A stretch of DNA of 64,000 bases from Xanthobacteraceae bacterium 501b (GCA_000378025.1 KB899087.1:4459501-4523500), one strand, 5' to 3'. Positions 18,212 to 27,683 are shown, counted from the stretch's first letter. Notes: a model not told the origin generated them from the sequence alone. Numbers and translations are program-made.

Positions 18212-19657
18212 TTACAGGCCGCCGACGCAGACATATTTCACGTCGAGATATTCCTCGATGCCGTATTTCGAGCCTTCGCGGCCGATGCCGGATTCCTTCA
18301 CCCCGCCGAAAGGTGCCACTTCCGTGGTGATGACGCCGGCATTGATGCCGACCTGACCGTAGCGCAGATTCTCCGAGACGCGGAAGGCGCGGGAGAGGTC
18401 GCGCGTGTAGAAATAGCAGGCGAGGCCGAATTCGGTGTCGTTGGCGAGGCGCACCGCCTCCTCCTCGGTCTCGAAGCGGAACACCGGGGCGACCGGGCCG
18501 AAGATCTCCTCGCGGGCGAAGTTCATCTCGGACGTGGCGTCGGCGATGACGGTCGGCTCGAAGAACTGGCCGCCCAGATCATGGCGCTTGCCGCCGGTGA
18601 CGAGCCGGCCGCCCTTGGCTAGCGCGTCGGCAACGAAGCTCGCGGTCTTGGCCACCGCCTTGTCGTCGATCAGCGGGCCCTGCACCACGCCCTCCTCAAG
18701 GCCCGGCCCGACCTTGAGCTTGGCCGAGGCGGCGGCGAGCTTCTCGACGAAAGCGTCATAGATGCCGGCTTGGGCATAGAAGCGGTTGGCGCAGACGCAG
18801 GTCTGGCCGGAATTGCGGTATTTCGAGCCGATCGCGCCCTCCACCGCCTTGTCGAGATCGGCATCGTCGAAAATGAGGAAGGGAGCGTTGCCGCCCAGCT
18901 CCATCGACACGCGCTTCACCGTGTCGGCGGCCTGCTTGATCAGCATCTTGCCGATGGGGGTGGAGCCGGTGAAGGTGATCTTGCGGACAGTGGGGTTGGA
19001 GGTCATCTCGCCGCCAATGGCCGAGGCCGAGCCGGTGAGAATGTTCACGACACCCTTGGGATAGCCCGCCTGTTCGCACAGCACGCCCCAGGCGAGGCCG
19101 GAATAGGGGGTCTGCGTCGCCGGCTTCATCACCGAGGTGCAGCCGGTGGCCAGCGCCGGGCCGATCTTGCGCGCCGCCATGGAGGAGGGGAAGTTCCACG
19201 GTGTGATGGCCGCCACGACGCCGACCGCCTGCTTGGTGACGAGAATGCGCCGCTCGCCCCAGGGGGAGGGAATGACGTCGCCATAGACGCGCCGGGCTTC
19301 TTCCGAGAACCAAAGCACATAGGCGGCGCTGGCGCCCACCTCGCCCATGGATTCCGCCAGCGGCTTGCCCTGCTCGATGGTGAGGAGTTCCGCCAGCGCC
19401 CGCTGATTGTCCATGATGGCGGCGTGCAGGCGCCGCAGCAGCTTGGCGCGCTCGTCCGCCGTGGTGCGCGAGAAGGTCTCGAATGCCTTCTCGGCGGCGG
19501 CGATGGCGCGGCGGGTCTCGTCCGTACCGGCATTCGGCACAGTGCCGATCACCTCGCCGGTGGCCGGGTTGGTGACGTCGATCGTGCCGCCGCCATCGGC
19601 GCCCACCCATTCGCCGCCGATGAGGTTCGCGTCGCGTTTGAAATCCGCCCAGTTCAT
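18212..19657 (-). CDS. gabD: NAD(P)-dependent succinate-semialdehyde dehydrogenase
   Basis: A 481-residue aldehyde dehydrogenase of the GabD subgroup, oxidising succinate semialdehyde to succinate in 4-aminobutyrate degradation. PWNFPSSMAARKIGPALATG and GSTPIGKML are cofactor-site motifs; the catalytic Glu is in SMELGGNAPF and the catalytic Cys in NSGQTCVCANR. The VCxN after the Cys is diagnostic of GabD. ESGIGREGSKYGIEEYLDVKY closes the protein as in the family. GGAGAGG precedes the ATG. There is no GABA transaminase next to it, so the gene may serve other sources of the semialdehyde. Confidence 0.94.
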   Translation of the reverse strand: MNWADFKRDANLIGGEWVGADGGGTIDVTNPATGEVIGTVPNAGTDETRRAIAAAEKAFETFSRTTADERAKLLRRLHAAIMDNQRALAELLTIEQGKPLAESMGEVGASAAYVLWFSEEARRVYGDVIPSPWGERRILVTKQAVGVVAAITPWNFPSSMAARKIGPALATGCTSVMKPATQTPYSGLAWGVLCEQAGYPKGVVNILTGSASAIGGEMTSNPTVRKITFTGSTPIGKMLIKQAADTVKRVSMELGGNAPFLIFDDADLDKAVEGAIGSKYRNSGQTCVCANRFYAQAGIYDAFVEKLAAASAKLKVGPGLEEGVVQGPLIDDKAVAKTASFVADALAKGGRLVTGGKRHDLGGQFFEPTVIADATSEMNFAREEIFGPVAPVFRFETEEEAVRLANDTEFGLACYFYTRDLSRAFRVSENLRYGQVGINAGVITTEVAPFGGVKESGIGREGSKYGIEEYLDVKYVCVGGL

Positions 19658-19683
19658 GGGTTCGCCTCTCCATCAGGGGGAGA

Positions 19684-19722
19684 CTGATTCTCCGATCAGG
19701 CGGACGACCTGACCGGATCAGG
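19684..19722 (-). promoter_or_regulatory. Tandem short stem-loops in the gabD leader
   Basis: Two small inverted repeats sharing a CTGAT core lie 27-65 bp upstream of gabD: CTGAT/ATCAG at 19684-19699 and CCTGA/TCAGG at 19708-19722. The 179-bp gap they sit in also holds a longer GGCCGGCGCCGGCC palindrome further upstream (19744-19757). They could be operators or a structured leader; I recognise no known riboswitch. Confidence 0.3.
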
Positions 19723-19836
19723 CTCCCGGGGCGCAGCCCTCCTGGCCGGCGCCGGCCAAGGCTATGTAGCGCCCGGCCGGCATGACGACAATCGCCGGGA
19801 CGGTCACATCGGTTGTGAGGTGGCGGGCAGAGGGGG

Positions 19837-20196
19837 CTACCCCTTGTGCAGGTCGAGCAGCGGGGCGAAGCCGCCGAAAATCATGCGCTGCCCGTCAAAG
19901 GGCATGTCGGTCGCCTCCTTCAGCCGCGCATCTTCCATGAAGCTCTTCATGCCGGCGTCGCGCGCCTCACGCGAGGGCCACTCGATCCAGGAAAACACGA
20001 CAGTCTCCTCGGGCGTCGCCTTCACGGCCATGCGAAAGTCGGTGACCTTACCTTCTGGAACGTCGTCGCCCCAGGTTTCGACCAGACGCAGCGCGCCATG
20101 ATCGAAGAAGATCGGCGCGGCCTTCTCGGCCACGGCGCGGTAGGCATCCTTGTTGGCGGTCGGCACGGCGATGACGAATCCGTCGATATAGCTCAT
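19837..20196 (-). CDS. DUF1428 family protein
   Basis: A 119-residue protein of the DUF1428 family, a dimeric alpha/beta ferredoxin-like barrel of unknown function. The N-terminus YIDGFVIAVPTANKDAYR and the middle FSWIEWPSREARDAGMK are characteristic, and the C-terminal DMPFDGQRMIFGGFAPL matches the family ending. E. coli relatives are often labelled RNA signal recognition particle 4.5S protein without support. It stands alone between gabD and the Bax-inhibitor gene. Confidence 0.88.
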   Translation of the reverse strand: MSYIDGFVIAVPTANKDAYRAVAEKAAPIFFDHGALRLVETWGDDVPEGKVTDFRMAVKATPEETVVFSWIEWPSREARDAGMKSFMEDARLKEATDMPFDGQRMIFGGFAPLLDLHKG

Positions 20197-20283
20197 GGCT
20201 TCCTCCTCATTCGGCCCGGGCAGGCACGCAGCCTAACCCCATTCCGTTGGGGAGGCGCGGTATGCCGGCCGGGAGCGCAAACG

Positions 20284-20316
20284 AAAAAGCCCCGGCGCGG
20301 GGCCGGGGCTTTCGTA
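20284..20316 (-). terminator. Rho-independent terminator after the Bax inhibitor-1 gene
   Basis: On the minus strand AAAGCCCCGGC pairs with GCCGGGGCTTT and is followed by TTTCG-type T residues (CTTTTTCG in the minus reading). It begins about 20 bp past the stop codon at 20338. Confidence 0.88.
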
Positions 20317-20337
20317 TCAGAGGAGCAATGCGGCAGC

Positions 20338-21117
20338 TCAGTTGTTCCGGTTGCCGAACAACTGCAGCAGCATCAGGAACATATTGATGAAGTCGAGATA
20401 GAGCGTCAGCGCGCCCATGATCGCCTTGCGGCCGGCCACCACGTCATCGTCGCCGGCGAAGTACATTTCCTTGATGCGCTGGGTGTCGTAGGCGGTGAGG
20501 CCCGCGAACACCAGCACGCCCGCCACCGAGATGATGAACTGCAGCATGGTGGAGCCGAGGAAGATGTTCACCACCATCGCGACCAGGATGCCGATCAGGC
20601 CCATGATCAGGAACGAGCCGAGGCCCGACAGGCTGCGCGAAGTGGTGTAGCCATAGAGGCTGAGGCCACCAAACGCCGCCGCGGTGATGAAGAACACCCG
20701 GACGATGCTCTCATGCGTGTAGACCAGGAAGATGCTGGCCAGCGACACGCCGACAAGCGCGGCATAGACCCAGAAGATGGTCTGCGCCACGCCGACGCTC
20801 AGCCGGTCGACCCGGAAACTGAGGAACAGCACGGCGGCCAGCGGCGCGAACATCACCACATAGCGCAGCGGGCTGCCGAACAGCGTCGCGCCAAACTCGG
20901 TGAGGTAGATGCCGGCGAACTGGTAGGGCGTCGCCACGTCGGAGACGGCGAGCATGTAGATGCCCAGCGCCGCCGCGCCAGTGATGGCGAGGCCGAGCGT
21001 CATATAGTTGTAGACGCGCAGCATGTAGGCGCGCAGGCCCTGGTCGATGTCGGCCTGCGTCCGGGCCGCGGTCGCCCCGAAGCGCGGCACGGAGACGTTG
21101 CGGTTAAAGTCGGACAT
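20338..21117 (-). CDS. Bax inhibitor-1 / YccA family membrane protein
   Basis: A 259-residue protein with seven predicted transmembrane segments covering nearly the whole sequence after a soluble N-terminal 35 residues. FAGLTAYDTQRIKEMYF and the closing ALTLYLDFINMFLMLLQLFG are hallmark strings of the BI-1/YccA/TMBIM family. Bacterial members such as YetJ are pH-sensitive calcium leak channels, and E. coli YccA modulates FtsH. The start ATG has GAGAGGA upstream; longer in-frame extensions were rejected because they have no family similarity. It is monocistronic, with a hairpin on either side. Confidence 0.93.
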   Translation of the reverse strand: MSDFNRNVSVPRFGATAARTQADIDQGLRAYMLRVYNYMTLGLAITGAAALGIYMLAVSDVATPYQFAGIYLTEFGATLFGSPLRYVVMFAPLAAVLFLSFRVDRLSVGVAQTIFWVYAALVGVSLASIFLVYTHESIVRVFFITAAAFGGLSLYGYTTSRSLSGLGSFLIMGLIGILVAMVVNIFLGSTMLQFIISVAGVLVFAGLTAYDTQRIKEMYFAGDDDVVAGRKAIMGALTLYLDFINMFLMLLQLFGNRNN

Positions 21118-21243
21118 GGTCGAATCCTCTCGCGAAATCCCTTCACCCACGCCGCCACCGGCACTCCGCCGGGGAGCGTGGATCCTTGCGCTGAATATGA
21201 GGGCGGCACGGGCCTGCCGCAAGTGAAGTTTGCGACAGGAATG

Positions 21244-21273
21244 ACGCTGCGGCAGAAGGTTCTGCCGCAGCGT
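21244..21273 (-). terminator. Perfect 14-bp stem-loop downstream of ybbP
   Basis: ACGCTGCGGCAGAA at 21244-21257 is perfectly complementary to 21260-21273 with a two-base spacer. It lies about 75 bp beyond the ybbP-like stop codon. There is no T-tract, so it may be a weak or rho-dependent terminator, or a protein site. Confidence 0.45.
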
Positions 21274-21346
21274 GCGTTGAGTGAGAGAGGTTGGCGGCAC
21301 GGGGAACCGCGCCCCTGCGCCTCCCGGGATTAGCGCCCCCAGCGCC

Positions 21347-23950
21347 TCACAGATTGCGCAGGATGCGTGCCGGCTTCTGACCCAATGCCCGCCAGGTACC
21401 GATGAGGCCGAAGCCGACCGTGAGCACCAGCGCCACCGCCGCCGCGCCGAGCGCCGCGCCGGTGGACCAGGCGAAGCTGAGCTTCATCACATAGACAACT
21501 ACCACATAGGCCGCCGCCGACCCGGCGCCGACCGCGACCACCGCCGTGACGAGGCCAAGGACGGCATATTCCAGCGCGTAGGCCGCCACCAGCCGCGCCC
21601 GCGTGGCGCCCAGCGTCTTCAGGATCACCGCGTCATACACCCGGTGATGCTGCCCGGCCGCCAGCGCCCCGGCGAGCACCAGCACGCTGGAGAGCAGGGT
21701 GACAAGGCTGGCGCCGCGAATGGCGATGAGCAGATTGCCGACGATCTCGCCGATCTGGGTCAGCGCTTCCTTCACCCGCACGGCGGTAACGGCGGGAAAA
21801 TCCGCCGCCACGGCGCGGCCGAGGCTGCGCTCGGTGGCGACATCGCCGCCTTCCGGCAGGGTCAGCGTCGCCAGCGAGGTGTGCGGCGCGCCGGCGAAGG
21901 TGTTGGGCGAATAGACCATGACAAAGTTGATCGCCAGCCGCTCCCACTCCACGTCGCGCAGATTGGCGATGGTGGCGGTGATGGAGCGGCCGAGCACGTT
22001 CACCGTTACCTCGTCGCCGATCTTCAGGCCGAAGGCGTCGGCGATCTCGCGCTCGAAGGAGACCAGCGGCGGGCCGGCATAATCGGCCGGCCACCATTCG
22101 CCGCTGGCGAGGACGGAGCCCTCCGGCAGGTCCTGCGCATAGGTGATGCCGCGATCGGAGGAGAGCACCCAGGCGAATTCCGCCGGCGGATCGAGGCTCT
22201 CCGCCGGCCGCCCGCCCAGGGTGAGGATGCGCCCGCGCAGCATCGGCACCACCTCCACCTCGCCTTGTGGCGCCTTTTCGCTGAGGAAGCGGGTGAAGGC
22301 TTCGGTCTCGGTGTTCTGGATGTCGAGGAAGAAGAAGCTCGGCGCCTCGGTCGGCAGGCGCGAGGTAAGTTCGCGCGTCAGGCTGCGGTCGATCAGCGCC
22401 AGCGTCACCAGCAGCGTCAGGCCGAGGCCGAGCGACAGCACGATGGTGGGGGTGAGGGCGGCCGGCCGGTGGATATTGGCCAGGGCGAGCCGCAGCGCGG
22501 TGGAGCGCGGGCGCGGCAGCCGGCGGGCGACCGCCATGATGCCGGCCGCCACAAGGCGCAACGTCACCAGCACGCTCGCCGCCGCCGCGAGATAGATCAT
22601 CGCGATATGCCGCTGCTCGGAGGCATAAACCGCGAGTCCCGCCAGAGCGGCCACCGCCAGCCCGGTGAGGACGACATAGACGAGGCGCGGGCGGCGCCGG
22701 GCGCCTTCCACATGTTCGCGGAACAGCGCCGACACCGGCACGTCATGGGCCAGGCCGAGCGGCCAGAGCGCGAAGGCCAGCGCGATCAGCGCGCCATAGG
22801 CCAGTGCCAGCAGGATCGCGCCGGGCTGCAGGCTGGGTTCGATGGCGACGGGAAGCAGATGGCCGAAGGCGGCATCGGCGAGGAAGGGCAGGGCGGAGCC
22901 CACCGTAATACCGATAGCGATGCCGATCAGCGCGATCAGGCCCACCTCGGCGAGATAGATGCCGAACACCGTCACCCCCGGCGCGCCGAGGCTCTTGAAG
23001 GTGGCGATGACGCCGCGCTTGGCGTCGAGATGGCTCTTGACCGCATTCGCAACGCCGACGCCGCCGACCAGAAGCGCGGTGAGGCCGACCAGGGTGAGAT
23101 ATTCGGTGAAGCGGCGGACATTGTTTTCCAGCCGCGGGGCGGCGGCATCGCGGGTGCGGGCCTCGAAGCCGGCCTCCGGCGCGCCTTTCTGCACCCCCTC
23201 GACGAATGCGGTGAGTTCCGCCGGGCGGTCCATCTTCACCCGGTAGTGCCAGCGGACCAGGCTGCCGGGCTGCAGCAGGTCGCTCGCCCGCAGCGCCTCG
23301 ACCGACACCATCAGGCGCGGGCCGAAGCCGATGCCGGTCGAGAGCAGGTCAGGCTCGCGCTGAAGGGTGCCCTTGAGGATGAGCGTCGCGGTGCCGAGCT
23401 GGAAGCGATCGCCGGTCTTCAGCTGTAGCCGATCGGCAAGCGAGGGATCGACCAGCGCGCCATAGGCGTCGCCCTCGCGGGCCAGAGCACTGGCCAGCGG
23501 CTGCGGCGGGGCGATGTCGAGCGTGCCGACCATGGGGTAGACGCCGTCCACCGCCTTCACTTCCGCCAGCGTGGCGTCGAGCGCCTCGCCGCTGCCGGCC
23601 CGGGCCATGGCGCGCAGCGTGGCGATGGTGGAGACGCGCCCGCCCGCCTCAATGAGCCGGTATTCCTCCGGGCTGGCCTCGCGCTGGACGAGGGTGAAGG
23701 CGGCATCGCCGCCGAGCAGGGTGGTGCCCTCGCGCGCCAGCCCGTCGGTCAGGGCGCGCGAGAAAGCGCCGACGCCGGCGATGGCGGCGACACCGAGGGC
23801 GAGGCAGGCGAGGAAGACCGCAAAGCCGCGCAGGCCGCCGCGCAGTTCGCGCAGGGCGAAGCGCAGCGGCAGGGTGCGACGGCTCGGCGCGCGCAGCGAC
23901 GGGGCCCGGCCGGCCTCCGCCGCCGAGGTGGACAGCTGATCCGTGCTCAT
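21347..23950 (-). CDS. ybbP: FtsX-like ABC transporter permease (YbbP family)
   Basis: An 867-residue permease with the YbbP layout: a first transmembrane helix near residues 42-62, a large periplasmic domain, membrane helices of the first FtsX domain around residues 275-430, further helices, a second periplasmic domain and a final FtsX domain at the C-terminus ending ALGQKPARILRNL. With the ATPase encoded four bases upstream in overlap it forms an exporter-like complex of the MacB/LolCDE superfamily. Its partner gene order with tesA matches E. coli tesA-ybbA-ybbP. The physiological substrate of this system is not established; an envelope lipid or hydrophobic compound role is inferred from the family. 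Confidence 0.9.
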   Translation of the reverse strand: MSTDQLSTSAAEAGRAPSLRAPSRRTLPLRFALRELRGGLRGFAVFLACLALGVAAIAGVGAFSRALTDGLAREGTTLLGGDAAFTLVQREASPEEYRLIEAGGRVSTIATLRAMARAGSGEALDATLAEVKAVDGVYPMVGTLDIAPPQPLASALAREGDAYGALVDPSLADRLQLKTGDRFQLGTATLILKGTLQREPDLLSTGIGFGPRLMVSVEALRASDLLQPGSLVRWHYRVKMDRPAELTAFVEGVQKGAPEAGFEARTRDAAAPRLENNVRRFTEYLTLVGLTALLVGGVGVANAVKSHLDAKRGVIATFKSLGAPGVTVFGIYLAEVGLIALIGIAIGITVGSALPFLADAAFGHLLPVAIEPSLQPGAILLALAYGALIALAFALWPLGLAHDVPVSALFREHVEGARRRPRLVYVVLTGLAVAALAGLAVYASEQRHIAMIYLAAAASVLVTLRLVAAGIMAVARRLPRPRSTALRLALANIHRPAALTPTIVLSLGLGLTLLVTLALIDRSLTRELTSRLPTEAPSFFFLDIQNTETEAFTRFLSEKAPQGEVEVVPMLRGRILTLGGRPAESLDPPAEFAWVLSSDRGITYAQDLPEGSVLASGEWWPADYAGPPLVSFEREIADAFGLKIGDEVTVNVLGRSITATIANLRDVEWERLAINFVMVYSPNTFAGAPHTSLATLTLPEGGDVATERSLGRAVAADFPAVTAVRVKEALTQIGEIVGNLLIAIRGASLVTLLSSVLVLAGALAAGQHHRVYDAVILKTLGATRARLVAAYALEYAVLGLVTAVVAVGAGSAAAYVVVVYVMKLSFAWSTGAALGAAAVALVLTVGFGLIGTWRALGQKPARILRNL

Positions 23951-24672
23951 GCGCGCGACTCTGCGTCGGCCCCGGCCAGCGCCTCTTCTGTCTCGACCGC
24001 GCCGGAGCGCAGCCGCACCGTGCGGTCGCAGCGGGCGGCCAGCGTCGCGTCATGGGTGACGATGACAAGCGTGGCGCCGCGCCGCGCCTGTGCCTCGAAC
24101 AGCAGATCCATGATCTGACGGCCGGTGGTCTCGTCGAGATTGCCGGTCGGCTCGTCGGCGACGAGGATGCGCGGCTCCGGCGCCAAAGCGCGGGCCACCG
24201 CCACGCGCTGCTGCTCGCCGCCGGAAAGCTGCGAGGGATAATGGTCGAGCCGGTGGCCGAGGCCCACTGCGGTGAGCTCGGCGGCGGCGCGCGCAAAGGC
24301 GTCGGCCCGGCCGGCAAGTTCCAGCGGCACGGCGACATTCTCCACCGCCGTCATGGTGGGTATGAGGTGGAAGGCCTGGAACACGATGCCGACATGGCGG
24401 CCGCGAAAGCGGGCGAGGGAATCCTCGTCGAGGCCGGTGAGCTGCTGCCCCGCCACCTCGACCTTGCCGGCATCGGCACGCTCCAGTCCGGCCAGCACCA
24501 TCAGCAGGCTCGACTTGCCCGAGCCGGAGGGGCCAACCAGGCCAACGGCTTCGCCCTGCTGTATCGCGAGCGAGACCCCCTTGAGGATGTGGACGCGCGC
24601 CGCGCCGCTGCCGAGGGAGAGGTCCACCCCGTCGAGGCGGATGGCGGTGGCGGTCGTCTTGTCAGAAGGCAT
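23947..24672 (-). CDS. ybbA: ABC transporter ATP-binding protein (YbbA family)
   Basis: A 241-residue ATPase of the LolD/MacB/YbbA type. Walker A is GPSGSGKSS, the Q-loop region reads [22 protein letters not shown] (shown in part: [12 protein letters not shown]), the signature is LSGGEQQR, Walker B is [12 protein letters not shown] and the switch His is in [14 protein letters not shown] is the usual LolD-branch Walker B. The ATG at 24672 begins MPSDKTT; upstream in-frame sequence has no similarity. Its stop overlaps the permease start by four bases. It is divergent from tesA with about 105 bp between the starts. Confidence 0.92.
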   Translation of the reverse strand: MPSDKTTATAIRLDGVDLSLGSGAARVHILKGVSLAIQQGEAVGLVGPSGSGKSSLLMVLAGLERADAGKVEVAGQQLTGLDEDSLARFRGRHVGIVFQAFHLIPTMTAVENVAVPLELAGRADAFARAAAELTAVGLGHRLDHYPSQLSGGEQQRVAVARALAPEPRILVADEPTGNLDETTGRQIMDLLFEAQARRGATLVIVTHDATLAARCDRTVRLRSGAVETEEALAGADAESRA

Positions 24673-24777
24673 GGGGCTCTTTTCGCGTCTGTTCGGGCCG
24701 GCGAAGGCCTCGTGCTCTGGAGGCCGACATCTCCCGCACCATATGTTGCGCTGCACCGTTTCCGAAAGGGTAGGCCT

Positions 24778-25476
24778 TTGTCACGATTGCTCCATCGGCT
24801 CTTTGCTCTCTTCGGCCTTGTCCTGCTTGGCGGGGCGGGGCTCGCGACGCCTGTGCTGGCCGAACCGCTGCGTCTCGTGGCGTTTGGCGACAGCCTCACC
24901 GCCGGCTACGGCCTGCCCGCCAGCCAGGCCTTCCCGGTACGGCTACAGGCGGCACTCACGGCTAGGGGACACGAGGTTGTGATCGAGAATGCCGGCGTTT
25001 CCGGCGACACCACCAGCGCCGGCCTCGCCCGGCTCGACTGGTCGATCCCCGAGGGCACGGATGGGGTGATCCTGGAACTCGGCGCCAATGACGCGCTGCG
25101 GGGGCTCGATCCCGCCATTCCCGAGCGCTCGCTCGATGCCATTCTGGCGCGGCTGCAGGCACGCGGCATTCCGGTGCTGATGGCCGGCATGCGGGCACCG
25201 CCCAATCTCGGTGCCGCCTATCAGAAGCGCTTCGATGGTCTCTATGAGCGGCTGGCGCAGAAATACGGCGTGCCGCTCTATCCGTTCTTCCTCGATGGCG
25301 TGGCCGGCAACAAGGCGGTGAACCTGCCCGACGGCGTCCATCCCACCGCCGCCGGGGTCGACATCATCGTCGAGCGCATGCTCCCGGCGGTGGAGGCGTT
25401 CATTGCCTCGCTGAAGGCGGGAGCGCCGGCGGCGGGCGGTGGCGGAGCGGCCGCCGGCGGGGCCAATCCCGGCTGA
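24778..25476 (+). CDS. tesA: Arylesterase / multifunctional acyl-CoA thioesterase I-like SGNH hydrolase
   Basis: A 232-residue SGNH hydrolase with an N-terminal signal peptide (hydrophobic run ending in TPVLAEP). Block I with the nucleophilic Ser is FGDSLTAGYGLP, block III is ELGANDALRG and block V with the Asp-His pair is LPDGVHPTAAG. The length and motifs fit TesA/arylesterase proteins of the periplasm. No ATG is available at a sensible position; a TTG at 24778, preceded by GAAAGGG, gives a proper signal peptide and was chosen. The Gly/Ala-rich C-terminal tail is extra to the family. Divergence from ybbA-ybbP is conserved with E. coli. Confidence 0.88.
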   Translation: MSRLLHRLFALFGLVLLGGAGLATPVLAEPLRLVAFGDSLTAGYGLPASQAFPVRLQAALTARGHEVVIENAGVSGDTTSAGLARLDWSIPEGTDGVILELGANDALRGLDPAIPERSLDAILARLQARGIPVLMAGMRAPPNLGAAYQKRFDGLYERLAQKYGVPLYPFFLDGVAGNKAVNLPDGVHPTAAGVDIIVERMLPAVEAFIASLKAGAPAAGGGGAAAGGANPG

Positions 25477-25616
25477 TCCGGCCTCGCCGCGCGCGAGGGG
25501 TGATGGCAAAATTGTGACGACGTGTGGCCGGCCGGTCCTCGACGCATGGGGGCGGCTACGCTATCGCTCGCCCCGGGGCCATCCATGTCGTGCGTAGTCT
25601 GCCTGTGCGGGGGCAC

Positions 25617-27683
25617 ATGAAATACCGAAGCGAGATCGACGGCCTTCGGGCCGTTGCCGTCGTTCCTGTGATCCTGTTTCATGCCGGTTTCGGGGCGTTT
25701 TCCGGCGGGTATGTCGGGGTCGACGTTTTCTTCGTCATCAGCGGCTACCTGATCACCATCATCCTCCTGTCCGAGATCGAGAGCGGCACCTTCTCGATCG
25801 CCCGCTTCTATGAGCGACGGGCGCGGCGCATCCTGCCGGCGCTCAGCGTGGTGATGCTGGCGTGCCTGCCCTTCGCCTGGATGTGGATGATCCCCGACCA
25901 GTTGCGCGAGTTCGGCGCCAGCCTGATGGCGGTGGTGTTCTTCGTTTCCAATTTCCTGTTCTGGAGCGAGGAAGGCAGCTATTTCGCCGCCGCCGCCGAA
26001 CTGAAGCCGCTGCTGCACACTTGGAGCCTGGCGGTCGAGGAACAATATTACCTGTTCGCGCCGCTGACGCTCGCCCTGCTGTGGCGCTTCGGCCGGCGTA
26101 CGCTGTTCTGGCTGGTGGTGGCGTCCGCAGTGCTCGGCCTTCTCGCCACTGAATGGGGCTGGCGCTACGCGCCCCGGGCGAATTTCTACCTGCCACAGTT
26201 CCGCATCTGGGAACTTCTCGCCGGCTCGATCTGCGGCTTTCTCGCCACCAGCCACCCGCCAGGCGCCAAAAATCTGCCGCGCGCCAGCAATGGGCTGAGC
26301 GCGCTGGGGCTGGCGATGATCCTGTTCGCGATCTTCGCCTTCGACGAGAACACGCCCTTCCCGAGCCTCTATGCGCTGGTGCCGGTGGGCGGGGCGGCGC
26401 TGGTGGTGCTGTTCGCCCATAAGGGCACATGGGTGGCCCGCGTGCTCTCGGCGCGGGCGCTGGTGGGCATCGGACTCATCAGCTACAGCGCCTATCTCTG
26501 GCACCAGCCGCTTTTCGCCTTTGCCCGCATCCGCTCGCTGGTGGAACCAGCCCCGGAGCTGATGATGGGGCTAGCGGTGTTCTCGATGGTGCTGGCCTAT
26601 CTCAGCTGGCGCTTTGTCGAGCAGCCCTTTCGCCGGCGGACGCTGCCGCTGCTGCCCTCGCGTCGCGCCGTGTTCACGGTGAGCGGCGTGGCCGGCGCCG
26701 GATTCGTGGCTTTCGGCCTCTATGCCAAGGTCTCCGCCGGCATTCCGAGCCGGCTCGCCGGGGTGGAGCCGGGCAGCTACGCCGAGAGGCTTCTCGAATC
26801 GACGCGCGGTGCAGGCCTCCGCATCGATTGCACGCCGGTGCCGCCGGGCGAGAACCGGGCGCCCCTGTGCGCGGTCTTCACCCCGGAGAACCCAAAGCTG
26901 CGCATTCTGATCATCGGTGACAGCCATGCCGGCTCGCTCCTGCCGGCCTTTGCCGGCGTCGGGCGCGACAATGCGGTGTATCAGATGGCGCTCGCCAGCT
27001 GCCCGCCGATCAACCGGACCTCGCTGCACCGGGCGATCTTCGATATCGGGGTGTGCGAGCAGGCCACACGCGACCAGGTGCAGGCGGTGCGCGAGGGGCA
27101 GTTCGATGTGGTGGTGCTGGCCGCCCGGTGGTCGGTCTATGCCGGCCGCGGCACGGGGCGCCGCTCCTTCGCGCTCGGCCCGGAGGGCGACCCGTTTTTC
27201 CCCTCCCTCGCCACTTCGCGCGACACCTTCTCCAGCCATCTCGCGGCGACGGTGAAGGAGTATCGCGATCTCGGCGTCGCGGTGGTGCTGATCGACCAGG
27301 TGCCCGAGCACAGGGTGCTGCCGCGCAAGGTGATCGAGCAGGCGATCCTGCTCGATCTGGAGCAGGGGCAGGGCGAGGCGCAGTTTGAACAGGCGGTCAG
27401 GGAGACCTCCGTCACCGTCGAGGAGGACGGCAGCCTGCAGGCCTTCACCGAGGCGGAGCTGGACAAGCTGCGCGGCGAGAAGGTCTGGGTGCTGTCGTTC
27501 GATGAGCTGTTCGCGCGCGACGGACGCTATCTCTGGGGCGACCGCGACGGCACCTATTATCTCGACGGCGACCACCTTTCCGCCCATGGCGCTGCGCTGG
27601 TGGAGCCGGCGATAACGGCCGCCTTCGAGGAGATCGCGGAGGTGATGCCGCCGGGCCGGCCGGCGGGAGAGGCCCCGCCCTGA
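25617..27683 (+). CDS. Acyltransferase 3 family protein with C-terminal SGNH domain
   Basis: A 688-residue OafA/YrhL-type O-acyltransferase. Residues 1-370 hold about ten membrane helices; YRSEIDGLRAVAVVPVILFH carries the catalytic-type RxxR and His region, GVDVFFVISGYLI follows, and SLAVEEQYYLFAP is a further family motif. Residues from about 430 form a periplasmic SGNH domain with IIGDSHAGSLLP as block I and YYLDGDHLSAHGA near the C-terminus as the Asp/His block. Such fusions acetylate surface polysaccharides or peptidoglycan. The start ATG at 25617 begins MKYRSEID as in homologues. No polysaccharide operon is adjacent, so the acceptor is unknown. Confidence 0.9.
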   Translation: MKYRSEIDGLRAVAVVPVILFHAGFGAFSGGYVGVDVFFVISGYLITIILLSEIESGTFSIARFYERRARRILPALSVVMLACLPFAWMWMIPDQLREFGASLMAVVFFVSNFLFWSEEGSYFAAAAELKPLLHTWSLAVEEQYYLFAPLTLALLWRFGRRTLFWLVVASAVLGLLATEWGWRYAPRANFYLPQFRIWELLAGSICGFLATSHPPGAKNLPRASNGLSALGLAMILFAIFAFDENTPFPSLYALVPVGGAALVVLFAHKGTWVARVLSARALVGIGLISYSAYLWHQPLFAFARIRSLVEPAPELMMGLAVFSMVLAYLSWRFVEQPFRRRTLPLLPSRRAVFTVSGVAGAGFVAFGLYAKVSAGIPSRLAGVEPGSYAERLLESTRGAGLRIDCTPVPPGENRAPLCAVFTPENPKLRILIIGDSHAGSLLPAFAGVGRDNAVYQMALASCPPINRTSLHRAIFDIGVCEQATRDQVQAVREGQFDVVVLAARWSVYAGRGTGRRSFALGPEGDPFFPSLATSRDTFSSHLAATVKEYRDLGVAVVLIDQVPEHRVLPRKVIEQAILLDLEQGQGEAQFEQAVRETSVTVEEDGSLQAFTEAELDKLRGEKVWVLSFDELFARDGRYLWGDRDGTYYLDGDHLSAHGAALVEPAITAAFEEIAEVMPPGRPAGEAPP

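Noticed and set aside
19658..19836. Possible TPP or glycine riboswitch before gabD
   Set aside because: Only short CTGAT hairpins are present; the conserved core sequences of those riboswitches are missing.
21281..23428. A 715-codon plus-strand open frame
   Set aside because: It lies antisense to the ybbP-like permease, which has a full FtsX layout.
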